Made by a program: the position numbers and the translations under genes. From Amycolatopsis balhimycina FH 1894 (GTDB lineage Bacteria; Actinomycetota; Actinomycetes; Mycobacteriales; Pseudonocardiaceae), in assembly GCF_000384295.1 (NCBI RefSeq), contig NZ_KB913037.1:8123533-8187532 (forward strand): a stretch of DNA of 64,000 nt, in the 5' to 3' direction. Position 1 is the stretch's first letter. Each line of letters begins with the position of its first letter. The notes under the pieces are model-generated. The model was not told the origin of the DNA, made no database searches, and was given only the letters and a program-made list of their open reading frames with translations. Of this stretch, positions 44,912-57,029 are shown piece after piece.

Positions 44912-45877
44912 TCAGGCGGCGGTGAGTTCCCGGGGCGCGGCCGTCAGCGATGTCACCGGGCCGCGGTCGCGGCCGGCCGTCCACAGTGACGCCGTCGCGA
45001 CGATGACCGTCATCGCGCCGAGGACGTGGAACGACACCATCGCCTCCGGCACGCCCAGCGCGTACTGCAGAGAACCGAGAGCGCCCTGCGCCAGCGCGAC
45101 CACCCAGACCACGGTGTAGTGCCGCCACAGGCTCTTCGGCGCGCCGATGCGCATCAGGTGGAGGCCGAACACCGCGAGCAGCAGCAGGTAGAGCACGAGG
45201 AGTCCGCCGTGGACCTGGGCGAGCGCCTCGACCGGGACGGCGAGGCGGTGGGTGTTGAGGTCGCCGCTGTGCGGGCCGGCGCCGGTCACCGTGGTGCCGG
45301 CCGCGAGGACGAGCCACATCACGACGGCGAGCGCGACCAGGATGCCGCGGCCGGCCGCCGGGACCAGCGGGCGGGCGGGCTCGTCGCCTTCGCGGAACGC
45401 GCGCAGCAGCAGGACGGCGAGCCAGACGAGCGGGGTCGTCGCGAGGAAGTGGATCGCGACCGTCCACCACTCCAGCTTCGCGAGCACGGTGAGGCCGCCG
45501 ACGACGGCTTGCAGCACGACGCCGCCGGGCATCGTCCAGGCCAGCTTGACCAGGCGCGTGCGGGACGGGTGGTCGATCTGCACGCGCCACGCGGTGACGA
45601 CGGCGACGGCGGCCACGAGGATGACCGCACCGGTCAGCATCCGGTTGCCGAATTCGATCCACTGGTTGAGCGCGTGGATGCCGGGGTGGTTCACCGGCAC
45701 CAGGCTCCCGGCGACGCACTCCGGCCAGGTCGGGCAGCCGAGCCCGGACCCGGTGACGCGCACGATCGAGCCGGTGACGCCGATCAGCGCCTGCGCGAGG
45801 ACGGCGGCGATCCCGACGGCCCGCTGCACAGCGGCGGAGGGAAACGGCAGACGGGCGACGAGGCTGGTGAACGGCAC
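44912..45877 (-). CDS. ctaA: Heme A synthase (COX15/CtaA family)
   Basis: A 321-aa membrane enzyme that oxidises the heme O methyl group to make heme A. About eight hydrophobic helices are seen. GVTGSIVRVTGSGLGCPTWP near residues 33-52 and HALNQWIEFGNRMLTG near 68-83 are the family core, with a second His-containing half (RLAVPVEALAQVHGGLLVLY, VSFHVLGAMTVIVATASLW). GTG start. It works with ctaB at 35402; both serve the aa3 oxidase. Confidence 0.93.
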   Translation of the reverse strand: MPFTSLVARLPFPSAAVQRAVGIAAVLAQALIGVTGSIVRVTGSGLGCPTWPECVAGSLVPVNHPGIHALNQWIEFGNRMLTGAVILVAAVAVVTAWRVQIDHPSRTRLVKLAWTMPGGVVLQAVVGGLTVLAKLEWWTVAIHFLATTPLVWLAVLLLRAFREGDEPARPLVPAAGRGILVALAVVMWLVLAAGTTVTGAGPHSGDLNTHRLAVPVEALAQVHGGLLVLYLLLLAVFGLHLMRIGAPKSLWRHYTVVWVVALAQGALGSLQYALGVPEAMVSFHVLGAMTVIVATASLWTAGRDRGPVTSLTAAPRELTAA

Positions 45878-45961
45878 GGCTTCGATGGTAGAGCGCGCCG
45901 GAATCCGCCTTTCGGCAGGTCCCGGCGCCCAGAACGGCTCAGCCGGCGCAAGGGACCAAGG

Positions 45962-46159
45962 TCACTCCGTTTTTTTCTTGGCCTTCTTCTGGAAGAGCCC
46001 CATCGACTGCGCGCCGAGGCCGCCGATCAGCAGCACGGCGATGGCTGCGGTCTGGACCCAGAAGGCGCCCGCGCCGGCTTTCGCGAGGACGACGATCACC
46101 CCGATCGCCACGGCCAGCAGGAGAAGCATGATCAAGACCACGCGTGTTTTCGAAACCAT
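45962..46159 (-). CDS. Small two-helix membrane protein
   Basis: A 65-aa protein with two hydrophobic helices (VVLIMLLLLAVAIGVIVVLA and FWVQTAAIAVLLIGGLGAQS) and a strongly basic tail (FQKKAKKKTE). GAGGGG precedes the ATG. It lies between the ABC permease and ctaA on the same strand. No family is recognised; coding potential is supported by the site and the amphipathic layout. Confidence 0.6.
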   Translation of the reverse strand: MVSKTRVVLIMLLLLAVAIGVIVVLAKAGAGAFWVQTAAIAVLLIGGLGAQSMGLFQKKAKKKTE

Positions 46160-46252
46160 GTGACTGCCCCCTCGGGTGCGGAACCGAACCGGAGGAGCTT
46201 CTCAGGAGTGCCGGGCGGCCGTGAGGTCAGTTTTACCGTCCAAACAGGACGC

Positions 46253-47038
46253 TCAGGTGAGCTTGGTCGTCCGCGAAGCCACCGCACCCGCCAAAACCGC
46301 CCAAACCGCGAGCACCGCGAGAGGGCCGGGAGCGAACGCACCGTCCACCAAAGCCGTCCGCATTCCCTCCGCCAGCGCGCCCGAGGGCAGCAGCTCGACG
46401 ACCCTCGCGAGGCCCGAAGGCAGCGAAGACGGCGCCAGCAGGATCCCGCCGGCCAAGAGCAGGACGAACCAGACGATGTTCGCCAAGGCCAGCACCGCTT
46501 CGGCCCGCAGCGCCCCGCCCAGCAGGACCCCCAGAGCCCCGAACGCCAAAGTTCCCAGCACGAGCAGAAGAACGGCCGAGAAAAGCCCGGAAACCGACGG
46601 CGACCAGCCGAGGAACGCCGCCACCACGCCGATGATCACCGACTGGAGCGCGACGACCAGCAGCGCCGCCGACAGGCGTCCGGCCACCAGCAGCCACCGC
46701 GGCAACGCCGTCGCCGAGAGACGCTTCAGCACGCCATAACGCCGGTCGAAGCCCAGGGCGATCGCCTGGCCCGTGAACGCCGACGACATCACCGCCAGCG
46801 CCAGGATCCTCGGCGTGATCCAGTCCACTTTGGAGGACGAGCCCAGCGAAGACGCCGGCAGGATGTCCAAAAGGGACAATCCGATCAGCAGCGCCAGCGG
46901 GATCAGCAGCGTCAGCAGCACCTGCTCGCCGTGGCGCAGGGTCAGGCTCGCCTCGACCCGCGCGTGTGTGCGCAGCATCCGGCCCAGCGATCCGCGCCCG
47001 GGCGCCGGGGTGAAGACCCCCGGCTCGAAAACGCTCAT
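46253..47038 (-). CDS. ABC-2 type transporter permease
   Basis: A 261-aa permease with six hydrophobic segments. Recognisable parts are HARVEASLTLRHGEQVLLTL, LAVMSSAFTGQAIALGFDRR, YGVLKRLSATALPRWLLVAG and LPSGALAEGMRTAL. The ATG overlaps the stop of the ATPase gene (ATGA), so the two form one exporter. In mycobacteria the equivalent genes also lie between mptB and ctaA. Substrate unknown; lipid, glycan precursor or heme-related cargo are all possible. Confidence 0.9.
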   Translation of the reverse strand: MSVFEPGVFTPAPGRGSLGRMLRTHARVEASLTLRHGEQVLLTLLIPLALLIGLSLLDILPASSLGSSSKVDWITPRILALAVMSSAFTGQAIALGFDRRYGVLKRLSATALPRWLLVAGRLSAALLVVALQSVIIGVVAAFLGWSPSVSGLFSAVLLLVLGTLAFGALGVLLGGALRAEAVLALANIVWFVLLLAGGILLAPSSLPSGLARVVELLPSGALAEGMRTALVDGAFAPGPLAVLAVWAVLAGAVASRTTKLT

Positions 47039-47961
47039 GCCCGCAGCTCCCGTCCGGTCAGCTCGAGGAAGACCTCTTCGAGCGTCCGCTTGCCGACCTG
47101 CAGCTCCTCCGCCAGGACGCCCTGCTGCGCGCACCACGCCGTGACCGTCGACACCACCTGCGGGTCCACCGAGCCGGCCACCACGTAGGTGCCGGGCGCC
47201 GACTCGTGCACCGCGTAGCCCTCCGGAAGCGCCGCCGTCAGCAGCGCCGTGTCGAGCCGGGTGCGGGCCTTGAACCGCAGTCCGGCGTTGCCGCTTTCGT
47301 CCACTGTCAACGACTGGGGCGCGCCCGAGACGACCACCTTGCCGTGGTCCACGATCACCACCGTGTCGGCCAGCGCCTCGGCCTCCTCCATCAGGTGCGT
47401 GGTCAGCAGCACCGAGACGCCGTCGCGGCGCAACGCCCCCAGCAGGTCCCACACCAGGCGGCGGGCCTGGGGGTCCATGCCCGCGGTCGGCTCGTCGAGG
47501 AACACCAGCTCCGGCCGCCCGATCAGGGCGCAGGCCAGCGAAAGCCGCTGCTGCTGGCCGCCGGAGAGGCGCTTGAACGGCGTCCGGCGCACCGGAGCCA
47601 GCCCGAGGACGTCCAGCAGCCAGTCCTGGTCCAGCGGCGACGCCGCGCACGACGCCACCAGCCGCAGCATCTCGTCCGCCCGCACGCCCGGGTAGGCGCC
47701 GCCGCCCTGGGGCATGATCCCGATGCGGGGGCGCAGCGCCGCGGACTCGCGCACCGGGTCGAGGCCGAGCACGCGCACCGTGCCGGCGTCAGGCCTCAGG
47801 AAGCCTTCGCAGACCTCGACGGTCGTGGTCTTGCCGGCCCCGTTCGGGCCGAGCAGGGCCAGCAGGCTGCCGCGCTCCATCCGCAGGTCGAGACCGTCGA
47901 CCGCGCGGGTGGAGCCGTAGCTTTTGACCAGCCCGCTGATCTCGACGGCAGGGACACTCAC
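47035..47961 (-). CDS. ABC transporter ATP-binding protein
   Basis: A 308-aa nucleotide-binding subunit: Walker A LLGPNGAGKTTTVEV near residue 35, signature LSGGQQQRLSLACAL, Walker B LVFLDEPTAGMD and the switch His in LLTTHLMEEAEAL. A C-terminal ~85-residue extension resembles that of drug and lipid exporters of the DrrA type. GTG start 6 bases after the mptB stop; overlaps the permease gene. The operon order is mptB, ATPase, permease. Confidence 0.93.
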   Translation of the reverse strand: MSVPAVEISGLVKSYGSTRAVDGLDLRMERGSLLALLGPNGAGKTTTVEVCEGFLRPDAGTVRVLGLDPVRESAALRPRIGIMPQGGGAYPGVRADEMLRLVASCAASPLDQDWLLDVLGLAPVRRTPFKRLSGGQQQRLSLACALIGRPELVFLDEPTAGMDPQARRLVWDLLGALRRDGVSVLLTTHLMEEAEALADTVVIVDHGKVVVSGAPQSLTVDESGNAGLRFKARTRLDTALLTAALPEGYAVHESAPGTYVVAGSVDPQVVSTVTAWCAQQGVLAEELQVGKRTLEEVFLELTGRELRA

Positions 47962-47967
47962 ATCGGG

Positions 47968-49626
47968 TCACGATACGGCGTCGGCACGCACGCTCACCGG
48001 CGGGGACGCCCGGGTGAGCAACACGGGAGCCAGCCGTCGCACGACCAGCATCCCCGCGCCGCAGACGACGATCGCCGCGCCGTAGGCGAACGGCAGCACG
48101 TACGGGCGGCCGTCGAAGGTGCTGCCCGTCGGCGGGAGCAGGAACGGCAGAGCGGCCGACAGCACCGCCGCCGCCACGCGGAACCGGGACGTCCCCGCCG
48201 CGGCGGCGAGCGGGATCACCGCCCACAGCACGTACCAGGGCTGCAGGTTGATCTGCAGGATCATCACCGCGCCCAGGGAGACGCCGAGGCCGATGATCGG
48301 CCGGTAGCGCCACTTGAAGCTGTCCCACAGGAACTTGACCGTGATCGCGACCGCGACCAGGTAGCCGAGCGCGCCGAGGATCGGCACCAGGCCGTTGGTG
48401 TGGTTGCCGAGCCCGAGCGCGATGCCGAGGACGCCGGAGAGGTTGGCCAGCTCGGCGGTGGGGGAGATCCAGGAGCGGACCAGGCCGGGGGTGTTGAACG
48501 TCGCCCCGAACCAGCCGAAGCCCAGCCCGGTGCCGAAGCAGACGGCGACCAGGACCACGCCGAACCACAGTGCCATCGGCGCGCCGGTCAGGAAGAGGTC
48601 CTTGAGCCTGCCGTGCCACCGCCGCGCCACCATCACGGCGAAGAACGGCAGCGCGAACACCGCGGGCATCTTCACCGCGACGCCGAGGGTGATGATCGCG
48701 ACGCCGATCCCGATGTACAGCAGCTCGCCGCGGGCCAGTGGCGGGGGCGTGTCGCCCTTCACCCGGATCGGCATCCGGGAGAGGCCGGCCTCCAGCCCGG
48801 CGAGCATCAGGCCGATCGCGAGCGCGTCGTTGTGGGCGCCGGCGACGAAGTGGAAGATCAGCAGCGGGTTGGCGGCGCCGAGCCACAGCGCCGTCGCGGG
48901 CTGGACGCCGAAGCGGCGCGCCAGCCGGGGCAGCGCCCAGACGATCAGGACCACGCCGACCAGGGCGAGCGCGCGCTGCAGCAGCACGCCCATGGCGATG
49001 CTGTTGCCCGACAGCGGCGCGAGCCAGCCGCCGAGGCGCAGCACCACGGGCCCGTACGGGGCCGGCGTCTCGCGCCACATGTTCGACACGCCGGCGGTGA
49101 ACTTGTCCGCGACGCCGAGGGCCTGCGCGGGCCCGAGGGTGTAGGGGTCCATCCCGCGGTGCACGATCTCGCTCTGCGCCAGGTAGCTGTAGACGTCGCG
49201 GGAGAACAGGGGCGGGATCACCAGCAGCGGCAGCACCCACAGGGCGATCGTGCGGGCGAGCTGCCCCTGGGACGCGAGCCGGGTGCGGCTCGGCTGGGCG
49301 AACCGGCCGAGCATCAGCCAGCTCAGCACCAGGATGCCCATCCCGGAGATGGCGATGGCCAGCGACACCGTCGGGATCCGGGCGAACAGCCGCAGCACCG
49401 GGATCTCCTGCACCGGGTTGATCACCGGGGCGGCGCCGGCGCCGAGCGAGCCGACCGCGAGGAAGAGCGACCCGACCGTGCCGAAGCGGCGGACGACGTT
49501 CAACCCACGCTGCTCGTCGGCCTCCAGGGGGAGCGGGTCGCGGGGGCGGATGGGAGACAGCGTCACCGCGTGGGCACGCTCGGTGGTGAGCTGTGCCACT
49601 TGCTGTTCCTGTTCACCCACGGCCAC
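47968..49626 (-). CDS. mptB: MptB-type polyprenol-phosphomannose-dependent alpha-(1-6) mannosyltransferase
   Basis: A 552-aa GT-C membrane glycosyltransferase with about 13 hydrophobic segments. The first external loop carries FSRDVYSYLAQSEIVHRGMD then PYTLGP, with the acidic residue expected for catalysis; VSNMWRETPAPYGPVVLRLG and GAHNDALAIGLMLAGLEAGL are family hallmarks. MptB builds the mannan core of lipomannan in corynebacteria and mycobacteria. GTG 49626 is chosen; a GTG six bases later is possible. It is divergent from sufR across 94 bases, as in M. tuberculosis. Confidence 0.9.
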   Translation of the reverse strand: MAVGEQEQQVAQLTTERAHAVTLSPIRPRDPLPLEADEQRGLNVVRRFGTVGSLFLAVGSLGAGAAPVINPVQEIPVLRLFARIPTVSLAIAISGMGILVLSWLMLGRFAQPSRTRLASQGQLARTIALWVLPLLVIPPLFSRDVYSYLAQSEIVHRGMDPYTLGPAQALGVADKFTAGVSNMWRETPAPYGPVVLRLGGWLAPLSGNSIAMGVLLQRALALVGVVLIVWALPRLARRFGVQPATALWLGAANPLLIFHFVAGAHNDALAIGLMLAGLEAGLSRMPIRVKGDTPPPLARGELLYIGIGVAIITLGVAVKMPAVFALPFFAVMVARRWHGRLKDLFLTGAPMALWFGVVLVAVCFGTGLGFGWFGATFNTPGLVRSWISPTAELANLSGVLGIALGLGNHTNGLVPILGALGYLVAVAITVKFLWDSFKWRYRPIIGLGVSLGAVMILQINLQPWYVLWAVIPLAAAAGTSRFRVAAAVLSAALPFLLPPTGSTFDGRPYVLPFAYGAAIVVCGAGMLVVRRLAPVLLTRASPPVSVRADAVS

Positions 49627-49709
49627 GTCTGCAGGGTATCGGTGCCGCCCCGGCGTGAGTCGGGTCACTGCCGGACACCCCGCCTTTGCCGACCGCGGGG
49701 AAATAAGAC

Positions 49710-49724
49710 ACACTTGTGTTGTGA
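49710..49724. promoter_or_regulatory. SufR operator ACACT-N5-TGTGA
   Basis: An exact match to the inverted repeat reported for mycobacterial SufR lies at 49710-49724 and covers the GTG start of sufR (49721). A TAAGAC -10-like box at 49704-49709 precedes it, so binding would block initiation of the suf operon. Fe-S occupancy of SufR probably controls this. Confidence 0.75.
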
Positions 49725-50581
49725 AAAAGACGGAGGCAGGGGATCCGGCGGGCGGCGACATGCCGCGTGCCCTGCATCCGCACGTCCCGTCGCAGGTCAG
49801 CGCCGAGGGCAAGACCCGCCAGGAGGTCGCCCGGCTGCTGCTGGAACAGGGTCCCATGACCGCCGTCGTGGTCGCCGAGCAGCTCGGGATCAGCCCTACC
49901 GCGGTCCGCCGGCACCTGGACGCGCTTCTCGCGGATGGCGAAGCCGAGACGCGGGACGCGCCGCGCCGCGGGCCCCGGGGCCGGGGCCGCCCGGCGAAGC
50001 TCTTCCTGCTGACCGAGCCCGGCCGCGCCCGCTTCGGCCACGCCTACGACGACCTGGCCGTCTCCGCGATCCGCTTCCTCGCTGAGCACGCCGGCGAAGG
50101 CGCTGTCCGCGCCTTCGCCGAGCAACGCATCGAGAAGCTGGTCGGTCCGCACCGCTCCGCGATCACCGAGCCGGGTGATCCGGCGGCGCGCGCGGAGGCC
50201 CTCGCGACCGCGCTGAGCAGGGAAGGCTACGCTGCGTCGACCCGCCAGATCGGCGCCCCGGCTCCTGGTCAGAACGTCCCGGCCCCTGGCCAAAATGTCG
50301 GCGCGCAGCTCTGCCAGCACCACTGTCCGGTCGCCCACGTGGCCGCGGAGTTCCCGCAGCTGTGCGAGGCCGAGACCGAGGCGTTCGCGCAGCTGCTGGG
50401 CACCCACGTCCAGCGGCTGGCGACCATCGCACGCGGTGATTCCGCGTGCACCACCCACGTACCCGCTTCGGCGGGTCACCCGGCCCATCCCGAGCCGGGA
50501 AGCACAAAGCGTCCGAGGGCGGCCCAAGGGCAGCTCACCGGGCGCGAAGCACGGATCCCGAATGGAGGGAAACCCGCATGA
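49721..50581 (+). CDS. sufR: SufR, Fe-S cluster-sensing repressor of the suf operon
   Basis: A 286-aa regulator. The winged helix is at about residues 30-85 ([38 protein letters not shown]), the linker is basic ([14 protein letters not shown]), and C-terminal Cys for the cluster lie in [20 protein letters not shown]. It represses suf genes when holding a cluster. Just before the Cys region PAPGQNV is repeated twice in tandem. GTG 49721 overlaps its own operator and may be leaderless; ATG 49760 is an alternative start. Its stop overlaps the sufB start. Confidence 0.92.
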   Translation: MKKTEAGDPAGGDMPRALHPHVPSQVSAEGKTRQEVARLLLEQGPMTAVVVAEQLGISPTAVRRHLDALLADGEAETRDAPRRGPRGRGRPAKLFLLTEPGRARFGHAYDDLAVSAIRFLAEHAGEGAVRAFAEQRIEKLVGPHRSAITEPGDPAARAEALATALSREGYAASTRQIGAPAPGQNVPAPGQNVGAQLCQHHCPVAHVAAEFPQLCEAETEAFAQLLGTHVQRLATIARGDSACTTHVPASAGHPAHPEPGSTKRPRAAQGQLTGREARIPNGGKPA

Positions 50582-52026
50582 CTGCCGCTGCCGAGCAGCG
50601 CACTCCCACCACCGCGCCACTGAGCCAGGAAGAGACCATCGAGTCCCTTGGCAAGTACGCGTTCGGCTGGGCCGACTCCGACGAGGCGGGCGCCAGCGCC
50701 CGTCGCGGGCTGAACGAAGATGTCGTCACCGACATCTCCGGGAAGAAGTCCGAGCCGGAGTGGATGCGCGAAGCGCGACTGAAGGCGCTCAAGCTCTTCG
50801 AGAAGAAGCCCATGCCCAACTGGGGGGCCGACCTCTCCGGGATCGACTTCGACAACATCAAGTACTTCGTCCGCTCCAGCGAGAAGCAGGCTGCGAGCTG
50901 GGAAGACCTTCCCGAGGACATCAAGAACACCTACGACCGGCTGGGCATCCCCGAGGCGGAGAAGCAGCGCCTCGTCGCCGGTGTCGCGGCGCAGTACGAG
51001 TCCGAGGTCGTCTACCACTCGATCCGCGAGGACCTCGAGAAGCAGGGCGTCCTCTTCCTGGACACCGACACCGCGCTCAAGACGCACCCGGAGCTGTTCG
51101 AGGAGTACTTCGGCTCGGTCATCCCGGCCGGCGACAACAAGTTCTCCGCGCTGAACACGGCGGTCTGGTCCGGCGGCTCGTTCATCTACGTGCCCAAGGG
51201 CGTCAAGGTGGACATCCCGCTGCAGGCCTACTTCCGGATCAACACCGAGAACATGGGCCAGTTCGAGCGCACCCTGATCATCGTCGACGAAGACGCCTAC
51301 GTGCACTACGTCGAGGGTTGCACGGCGCCGATCTACCAGTCCGACTCGCTGCACTCGGCGGTCGTGGAGATCATCGTCAAGAAGGGCGCCCGCTGCCGCT
51401 ACACGACCATCCAGAACTGGTCGAACAACGTCTACAACCTGGTCACCAAGCGCGCCAAGTGCGAAGCGGGCGCGACCATGGAATGGATCGACGGCAACAT
51501 CGGTTCCAAGGTGACGATGAAGTACCCGTCGGTCTTCCTCATGGGCGAGCACGCCAAGGGTGAGGTCCTCTCGGTCGCGTTCGCGGGCGAGGGCCAGCAC
51601 CAGGACGCGGGCGCCAAGATGGAGCACCTCGCGCCGTACACCTCCTCGACCATCGTGTCGAAGTCGGTGGCGCGCGGCGGCGGCCGCACCTCCTACCGCG
51701 GCTTGGTCCGCGTCGCGAAGCGCGCGCACCACTCGCGCTCCAGCGTCGTCTGCGACGCGCTGCTGGTGGACACGATCTCGCGCTCGGACACGTACCCGTA
51801 CGTGGACATCCGCAACGACGAGGTGTCCATGGGCCACGAGGCCACGGTGTCGAAGGTCAGCGAAGAGCAGCTGTTCTACCTGATGTCGCGCGGTCTCGAC
51901 GAGGCCGAGGCGATGGCGATGATCGTGCGCGGCTTTGTCGAGCCGATCGCCCGTGAGCTGCCGATGGAGTACGCGCTCGAGCTGAACCGCCTGATCGAGC
52001 TCCAGATGGAAGGGTCCGTCGGCTAG
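50578..52026 (+). CDS. sufB: SufB, Fe-S cluster scaffold subunit
   Basis: A 482-aa scaffold protein of the SufBCD complex that builds nascent Fe-S clusters. Conserved parts: [80 protein letters not shown] and [20 protein letters not shown]. The length shows no intein, unlike M. tuberculosis SufB. The ATG overlaps the sufR stop by 4 nt. It is followed 2 bases later by sufD. Confidence 0.97.
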   Translation: MTAAAEQRTPTTAPLSQEETIESLGKYAFGWADSDEAGASARRGLNEDVVTDISGKKSEPEWMREARLKALKLFEKKPMPNWGADLSGIDFDNIKYFVRSSEKQAASWEDLPEDIKNTYDRLGIPEAEKQRLVAGVAAQYESEVVYHSIREDLEKQGVLFLDTDTALKTHPELFEEYFGSVIPAGDNKFSALNTAVWSGGSFIYVPKGVKVDIPLQAYFRINTENMGQFERTLIIVDEDAYVHYVEGCTAPIYQSDSLHSAVVEIIVKKGARCRYTTIQNWSNNVYNLVTKRAKCEAGATMEWIDGNIGSKVTMKYPSVFLMGEHAKGEVLSVAFAGEGQHQDAGAKMEHLAPYTSSTIVSKSVARGGGRTSYRGLVRVAKRAHHSRSSVVCDALLVDTISRSDTYPYVDIRNDEVSMGHEATVSKVSEEQLFYLMSRGLDEAEAMAMIVRGFVEPIARELPMEYALELNRLIELQMEGSVG

Positions 52027-52028
52027 TC

Positions 52029-53228
52029 ATGTCGGTTACCGAGAACAACGTTTCCGAGGCTCTCCGCGAAGGCGCACGCGAGCCCGCCGGCTCTGGAGGC
52101 ACGACAGTGCCGGCGGCGTCTCGCGCGGAGCGCTTCACCTCCTACGACGTCGAGGCCTTCGAGGTCCCGGGCGGCCGTGAGGAGAACTGGCGCTTCACGC
52201 CGATGAAGCGGCTGCGCGGCCTGCACGACGGCAGCGCGCCCGCCACCGGAGAGATCACCCTCGAAGCCGACGCCGCCCCCGAACTCACCATCGAGACCGT
52301 CGGCCGCGACGACTCGCGGCTGGGCCAGGCCGGCGTCCCGAGCGACCGGATCGCCGCGCAGGCGTACTCCTCGTTCACCCAGGCCACCGTCGTGACGGTG
52401 CCCAAGGAGACGAAGGCGTCCAAGCCGTCCGTGCTGCGCATCCACGGCCCGGGTGTGGACCAGGTCGCCTACGGGCACCTGCAGGTCCGCGCCGAGGCGT
52501 TCGCCGAGGCCGTCGTCGTGCTCGACCACGTCGGCTCCGGTACCTACGCCGACAACGTCGAGTTCGTCATCGGCGACGGCGCCAAGGTCACCGTGGTCAG
52601 CGTCCAGGACTGGGCCGACGACGCGGTGCACGTCTCCGAGCAGCACCTGAAGCTGGGCCGCGACGCCGCGCTGCGGCACACCGTGATCACCCTCGGCGGT
52701 GACCTGGTCCGCGTCTCGCCGACGGCGACCTTCACCGACAAGGGCGGCGACGTCGACATGCTCGGCGTCTACTTCGCCGACGGCGGCCAGCACCAGGAGC
52801 ACCGCCTCTTCGTCGACCACGCGGTGCCGCACTGCAAGTCGCGCGTCGGGTACAAGGGCGCGCTGCAGGGCGAAGGCGCGCACACGGTGTGGATCGGCGA
52901 CGTGCTGATCCGGGCCGCGGCCGAGGCCACCGACACCTACGAGTTCAACCGCAACCTGGTGCTCACGCCCGGCGCCCGCGCGGACTCCGTGCCGAACCTG
53001 GAGATCGAGACCGGCGAGATCGAAGGCGCCGGCCACGCGAGCGCGACGGGAAGGTTCGACGACGAGCAGTTGTTCTACCTCCAGTCGCGCGGGATCGCCG
53101 AAGAAGCCGCTCGACGCTTGGTCGTGCGCGGGTTCTTCCACGAGATCCTGGTGAAGATCGACGTCCCCGAGGTGCGCGAGCGCCTCGAAGCCGCGATCGA
53201 GGCCGAGCTCGAAGCCGTTGGCGCCTGA
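52029..53228 (+). CDS. sufD: SufD, Fe-S cluster assembly subunit
   Basis: A 399-aa partner of SufB. It carries VPAASRAERFTSYDVEAFEV, REENWRFTPMKRLRGLHDG, VDMLGVYFADGGQHQEHRLF, DHAVPHCKSRVGYKGALQGE and the shared C-terminal motif EQLFYLQSRGIAEEAARRLV. SufD helps iron delivery and shapes the SufBC2D complex. ATG 52029 lies 2 bases after the sufB stop. Confidence 0.96.
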   Translation: MSVTENNVSEALREGAREPAGSGGTTVPAASRAERFTSYDVEAFEVPGGREENWRFTPMKRLRGLHDGSAPATGEITLEADAAPELTIETVGRDDSRLGQAGVPSDRIAAQAYSSFTQATVVTVPKETKASKPSVLRIHGPGVDQVAYGHLQVRAEAFAEAVVVLDHVGSGTYADNVEFVIGDGAKVTVVSVQDWADDAVHVSEQHLKLGRDAALRHTVITLGGDLVRVSPTATFTDKGGDVDMLGVYFADGGQHQEHRLFVDHAVPHCKSRVGYKGALQGEGAHTVWIGDVLIRAAAEATDTYEFNRNLVLTPGARADSVPNLEIETGEIEGAGHASATGRFDDEQLFYLQSRGIAEEAARRLVVRGFFHEILVKIDVPEVRERLEAAIEAELEAVGA

Positions 53229-53255
53229 CCGCTCTCTGACTTAGGAAACGAAGAA

Positions 53256-55798
<2,543 letters not shown>

Positions 55799-55802
<4 letters not shown>

Positions 55803-56200
55803 CCGAAGAAACCGCCACGGCCGCCCGTGAAGGCCGCACCGCCGCCGACCTCGACGCCGAGACCACGGCGACGCAGGACCTCGACCTCGCCAAGCTCGAG
55901 GACGTCGAGGAAGCCATGCGCGACGTCGTCGACCCGGAGCTCGGCATCAACGTCGTCGACCTCGGCCTGGTGTACGACATCCGCGTCGAGCCGGACAACA
56001 CGGCGACCATCGACATGACGCTGACGTCTGCGGCGTGCCCGCTGACCGACGTCATCGAGGACCAGACGTCGGCCGCGCTGACGTCAGGCGGCCTGGTCAA
56101 GGACTTCCGGATCAACTGGGTCTGGATGCCGCCGTGGGGCCCGGAGAAGATCACCGAGGACGGCCGCGAGCAGCTGCGCGCCCTCGGCTTCACCGTCTGA
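55799..56200 (+). CDS. sufT: SufT-like metal-sulfur cluster assembly factor (DUF59/MIP18)
   Basis: A 133-aa protein with an acidic N-terminal extension and one MIP18 domain: EDVEEAMRDVVDPELGINVV, DLGLVYDIRV, DMTLTSAACPLTDVIEDQ and RINWVWMPPWGPEKITEDGR. It helps mature Fe-S proteins and closes the suf operon, coupled to sufU by ATGA. A perfect palindrome follows its stop by 7 bases. Confidence 0.93.
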
Positions 56201-56207
56201 CCATTGC

Positions 56208-56266
56208 AAAGCCGTGAATGGCACATTGAGGGACTCTAAGTCCCTCAATGTGCCATTCACGGCTTT
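56208..56266. terminator. Perfect 28-bp palindrome after the suf operon
   Basis: Arms 56208-56235 and 56239-56266 are perfectly complementary around a 3-nt loop and end in TTTT on the plus strand. The right arm contains the TGA stop of the convergent DUF4184 gene. It is the most perfect member of the TGAATGGCACATTGAG family also seen at 17049 and 39878. Confidence 0.85.
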
Positions 56267-57012
56267 TGGCCGGCGTATAACGACCTATACCGCGTGTGCC
56301 AGGCCAGTGCGTACAGGCCGAGTGCGACGGCGAAGCCGCTGCAGGCGCCGGTCGCCAGGAGGTACGTCGCGTTGCCGACCACGCCCGCGCGGGTCATCGG
56401 GTCGTGCTGGGCCAGAAAGGGCACCACGGAAGCCAGGACGCCGGTGAGTGTCCCGGCGGCCAGAAAAGCGACCACGGACTTCCGGTGGCGGACGCCCGGC
56501 GGCGCCGGCGCCACCGGCGCGGCGCGGTACCAGCGCCACAGCCACCAGACGAGCACCGCGGCCCCGGCGAGGGTGCTGACCAGCTGGATCAGCCGTCCGA
56601 CGTCGACACCCGTGACGATCGGAGTCCGCAGGAACGCCGGCCCGCCGCTTTCGTGCGTGAAGGCGTCCCAGCCGACGTGCGTGGCCGCGCCGACGACCAG
56701 CGACAGCGCGATCCATCCCGGCCGCCGCCACGAGAAGCCGCGGGGAAGCCGCTCGGCCAGCCGCTTCGGCGCCAGCGCCAGGAGCGGCCGCTTCAGCAGC
56801 AGGTGGAACACGGCGAGCAGGGCCAGCGCGATCAGCGGGTCGAGCCAGAGGACCGCCGTGAACTCGTGGGTCTGCGAGAGGTTCAGTCCCTCCGGCGCGG
56901 GCGCGAACCAGAAGAGGTCCGGCGCGACGGAACCGGCGACGAGCGCCGACGGAACCAGGGGGTGTCTCGCCAGCGGGAGCACGGCGGCCGGATGACTCAG
57001 TGTGAACGGCAC
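56257..57012 (-). CDS. DUF4184 family membrane protein
   Basis: A 251-aa polytopic membrane protein. The N-terminus PFTLSHPAAVLPLARHPLVP and SVAPDLFWF, then GAATHVGWDAFTHESGG near residue 110, are typical of DUF4184 and recall metal-dependent membrane hydrolases. Six or seven hydrophobic segments. GTG start, divergent from the YnfA-like gene. The last codons and the stop lie inside the palindrome that ends the suf operon. Function not established. Confidence 0.87.
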   Translation of the reverse strand: MPFTLSHPAAVLPLARHPLVPSALVAGSVAPDLFWFAPAPEGLNLSQTHEFTAVLWLDPLIALALLAVFHLLLKRPLLALAPKRLAERLPRGFSWRRPGWIALSLVVGAATHVGWDAFTHESGGPAFLRTPIVTGVDVGRLIQLVSTLAGAAVLVWWLWRWYRAAPVAPAPPGVRHRKSVVAFLAAGTLTGVLASVVPFLAQHDPMTRAGVVGNATYLLATGACSGFAVALGLYALAWHTRYRSLYAGQKP

Positions 57013-57029
57013 CGGCCTAGTATCGCGGA

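Noticed and set aside
50578..52026. Intein in SufB
   Set aside because: M. tuberculosis SufB has one, but this protein is 482 aa with uninterrupted SufB motifs and no Hint-domain sequence.
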